Part shown: piece by piece, positions 63,449-64,000 of the stretch
How the letters are laid out: the number at the start of each line of letters is the position of its first letter
How positions within the stretch are numbered: the stretch's first letter is position 1
From: Pegethrix bostrychoides GSE-TBD4-15B
Lineage (GTDB): Bacteria > Cyanobacteriota > Cyanobacteriia > Elainellales > Elainellaceae
Direction of reading: 5' to 3'
Assembly: GCA_019359155.1 (NCBI GenBank)
Contig: JAHHHV010000068.1
Span: forward strand, 62,001-126,000
DNA length: 64,000 nucleotides
Program-made: the position numbers and the translations under genes
Notes under the pieces: generated by a model
What the model was told of the DNA's origin: nothing
Database searches by the model: none
What the model saw: the letters and a program-made list of their open reading frames with translations, nothing else

Positions 63449-63671
63449 GGGTGAAGTAGGGGTGAAGTAGGGGTATTTCGGCTCGGCTCCCCGATCTCAG
63501 CATCAATCTCCCCACATCAATTCGTCTAATATAAAAGCAGCTAATCAATCGCTTTGCTAATCATTGCTTTACAAAAGTTGAGACTTCAGCGCAATAATTG
63601 AGTAGAGCCATTCTAAAGACAGCCAAAGACAGCCAAATTTTTAACAAAACGCCATACCAGGAGGATCAAAC

Positions 63672-64000
63672 ATGATCGCCATCGCCGAACGCACCCCAGC
63701 CCCCAGCTCCGCCAAACTCACCCTACAAACCCTCGAAATCGCCCCAAACACTACCGCCATCCGCTCCCTAGACTGGGATCGCGACCGCTTCGACATCGAA
63801 TTTGAACTCCGCAACGGCACCACCTACAACTCATTTCTAATTCGCGGCGAAAAAACCGCCCTGATTGACACCAGCCACGCCAAGTTTCATGATCTCTATC
63901 TCAATCAATTAACCCAGCTTATCAATCCCGCCGAAATTGACTATCTGGTGATCAGCCACACCGAACCCGACCACAGCGGCCTTGTCCGAGAACTCCTCAC
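63672..64000 (+). CDS. flv3: Flavodiiron protein, Flv3-like (3'-truncated)
   Basis: The first 109 residues of an A-type flavodiiron protein, which reduces oxygen to water downstream of photosystem I. AGGAGG lies 8-12 bases before the ATG. The segment IRSLDWDRDRFDIEFELRNG is followed by SHTEPDHSGLV, the canonical di-iron ligand motif HxExDH. Flv1 and Flv2 lack these ligands, so Flv3 (or Flv4) is indicated, and overall similarity favours Flv3. The gene runs out of the window, so the flavodoxin and flavin reductase domains are not seen. Confidence 0.85.
   Translation, partial: MIAIAERTPAPSSAKLTLQTLEIAPNTTAIRSLDWDRDRFDIEFELRNGTTYNSFLIRGEKTALIDTSHAKFHDLYLNQLTQLINPAEIDYLVISHTEPDHSGLVRELL

Overview
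The window is 64 kb of a cyanobacterial chromosome. This is shown by isiA/isiB/isiC, a high-light-inducible protein, a flavodiiron protein, a UbiC-like chorismate lyase, an NtcA-type promoter, DUF2605/DUF2973/DUF3493 genes, an SpkB-like kinase with pentapeptide repeats, and FtsZ/FtsQ of cyanobacterial type. The backbone looks GC-rich and holds almost no HIP1 palindromes (only two noticed), which is unlike many cyanobacteria. The species cannot be named from the sequence; a Leptolyngbya-like lineage is possible but unproven.

Layout. 1-7.7 kb: 3' part of sppA, two small conserved genes, then an NtcA-promoted amino-acid ABC transporter operon (binding protein, two permeases, ATPase) and an MnmD-like tRNA methyltransferase. 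7.8-22.3 kb: argH, an RsbU-like phosphatase, ribD, miaE, an FAD oxidoreductase, an SpkB-like kinase, an anchored metallophosphoesterase, larB and several small unknown genes.

22.3-27.2 kb is an accessory island, visibly AT-richer than its surroundings. It has a 40-bp imperfect tandem repeat, a long structured non-coding RNA (HEARO/omega-RNA-like, no protein partner), and three attC-like recombination sites that bracket gene cassettes: a restriction-endonuclease-like protein, a wHTH-HATPase-STAS-like regulator, and a Tat-exported beta-carbonic anhydrase. It ends in an IS5-type transposase remnant. No integrase is present, so it reads as an integron-like cassette cluster lacking an integrase (CALIN). 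This is the most unusual part of the window.

27.2-31.6 kb: a histidine kinase with a degenerate receiver beside a KaiC-like double ATPase, then a GH24 lysozyme carrying three copies of a roughly 75-residue repeat. 31.8-35.4 kb: an iron/oxidative stress cluster of a PerR-type Fur regulator, isiA, isiB, isiC and a Cys-rich membrane protein. 35.4-54.7 kb: cutA, thrS, DUF2605/DUF2973, a cytoplasmic alpha-amylase, a prepilin-like protein, tRNA-Leu(GAG), a chorismate lyase, pheS, surE, an MBL hydrolase, ribF-moxR, a WG-repeat protein, tsaB, an HLIP, a sensor kinase and an NhaP-type antiporter. 54.9-64 kb: galE, ftsZ, ftsQ, a GH8 glycosidase, a patatin-like lipase, a YebC-family regulator and the start of a flavodiiron protein (Flv3-like).

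A recurrent small-scale feature is short (about 10-25 bp) imperfect tandem duplication in spacers and at gene ends or linkers, seen at more than a dozen places.
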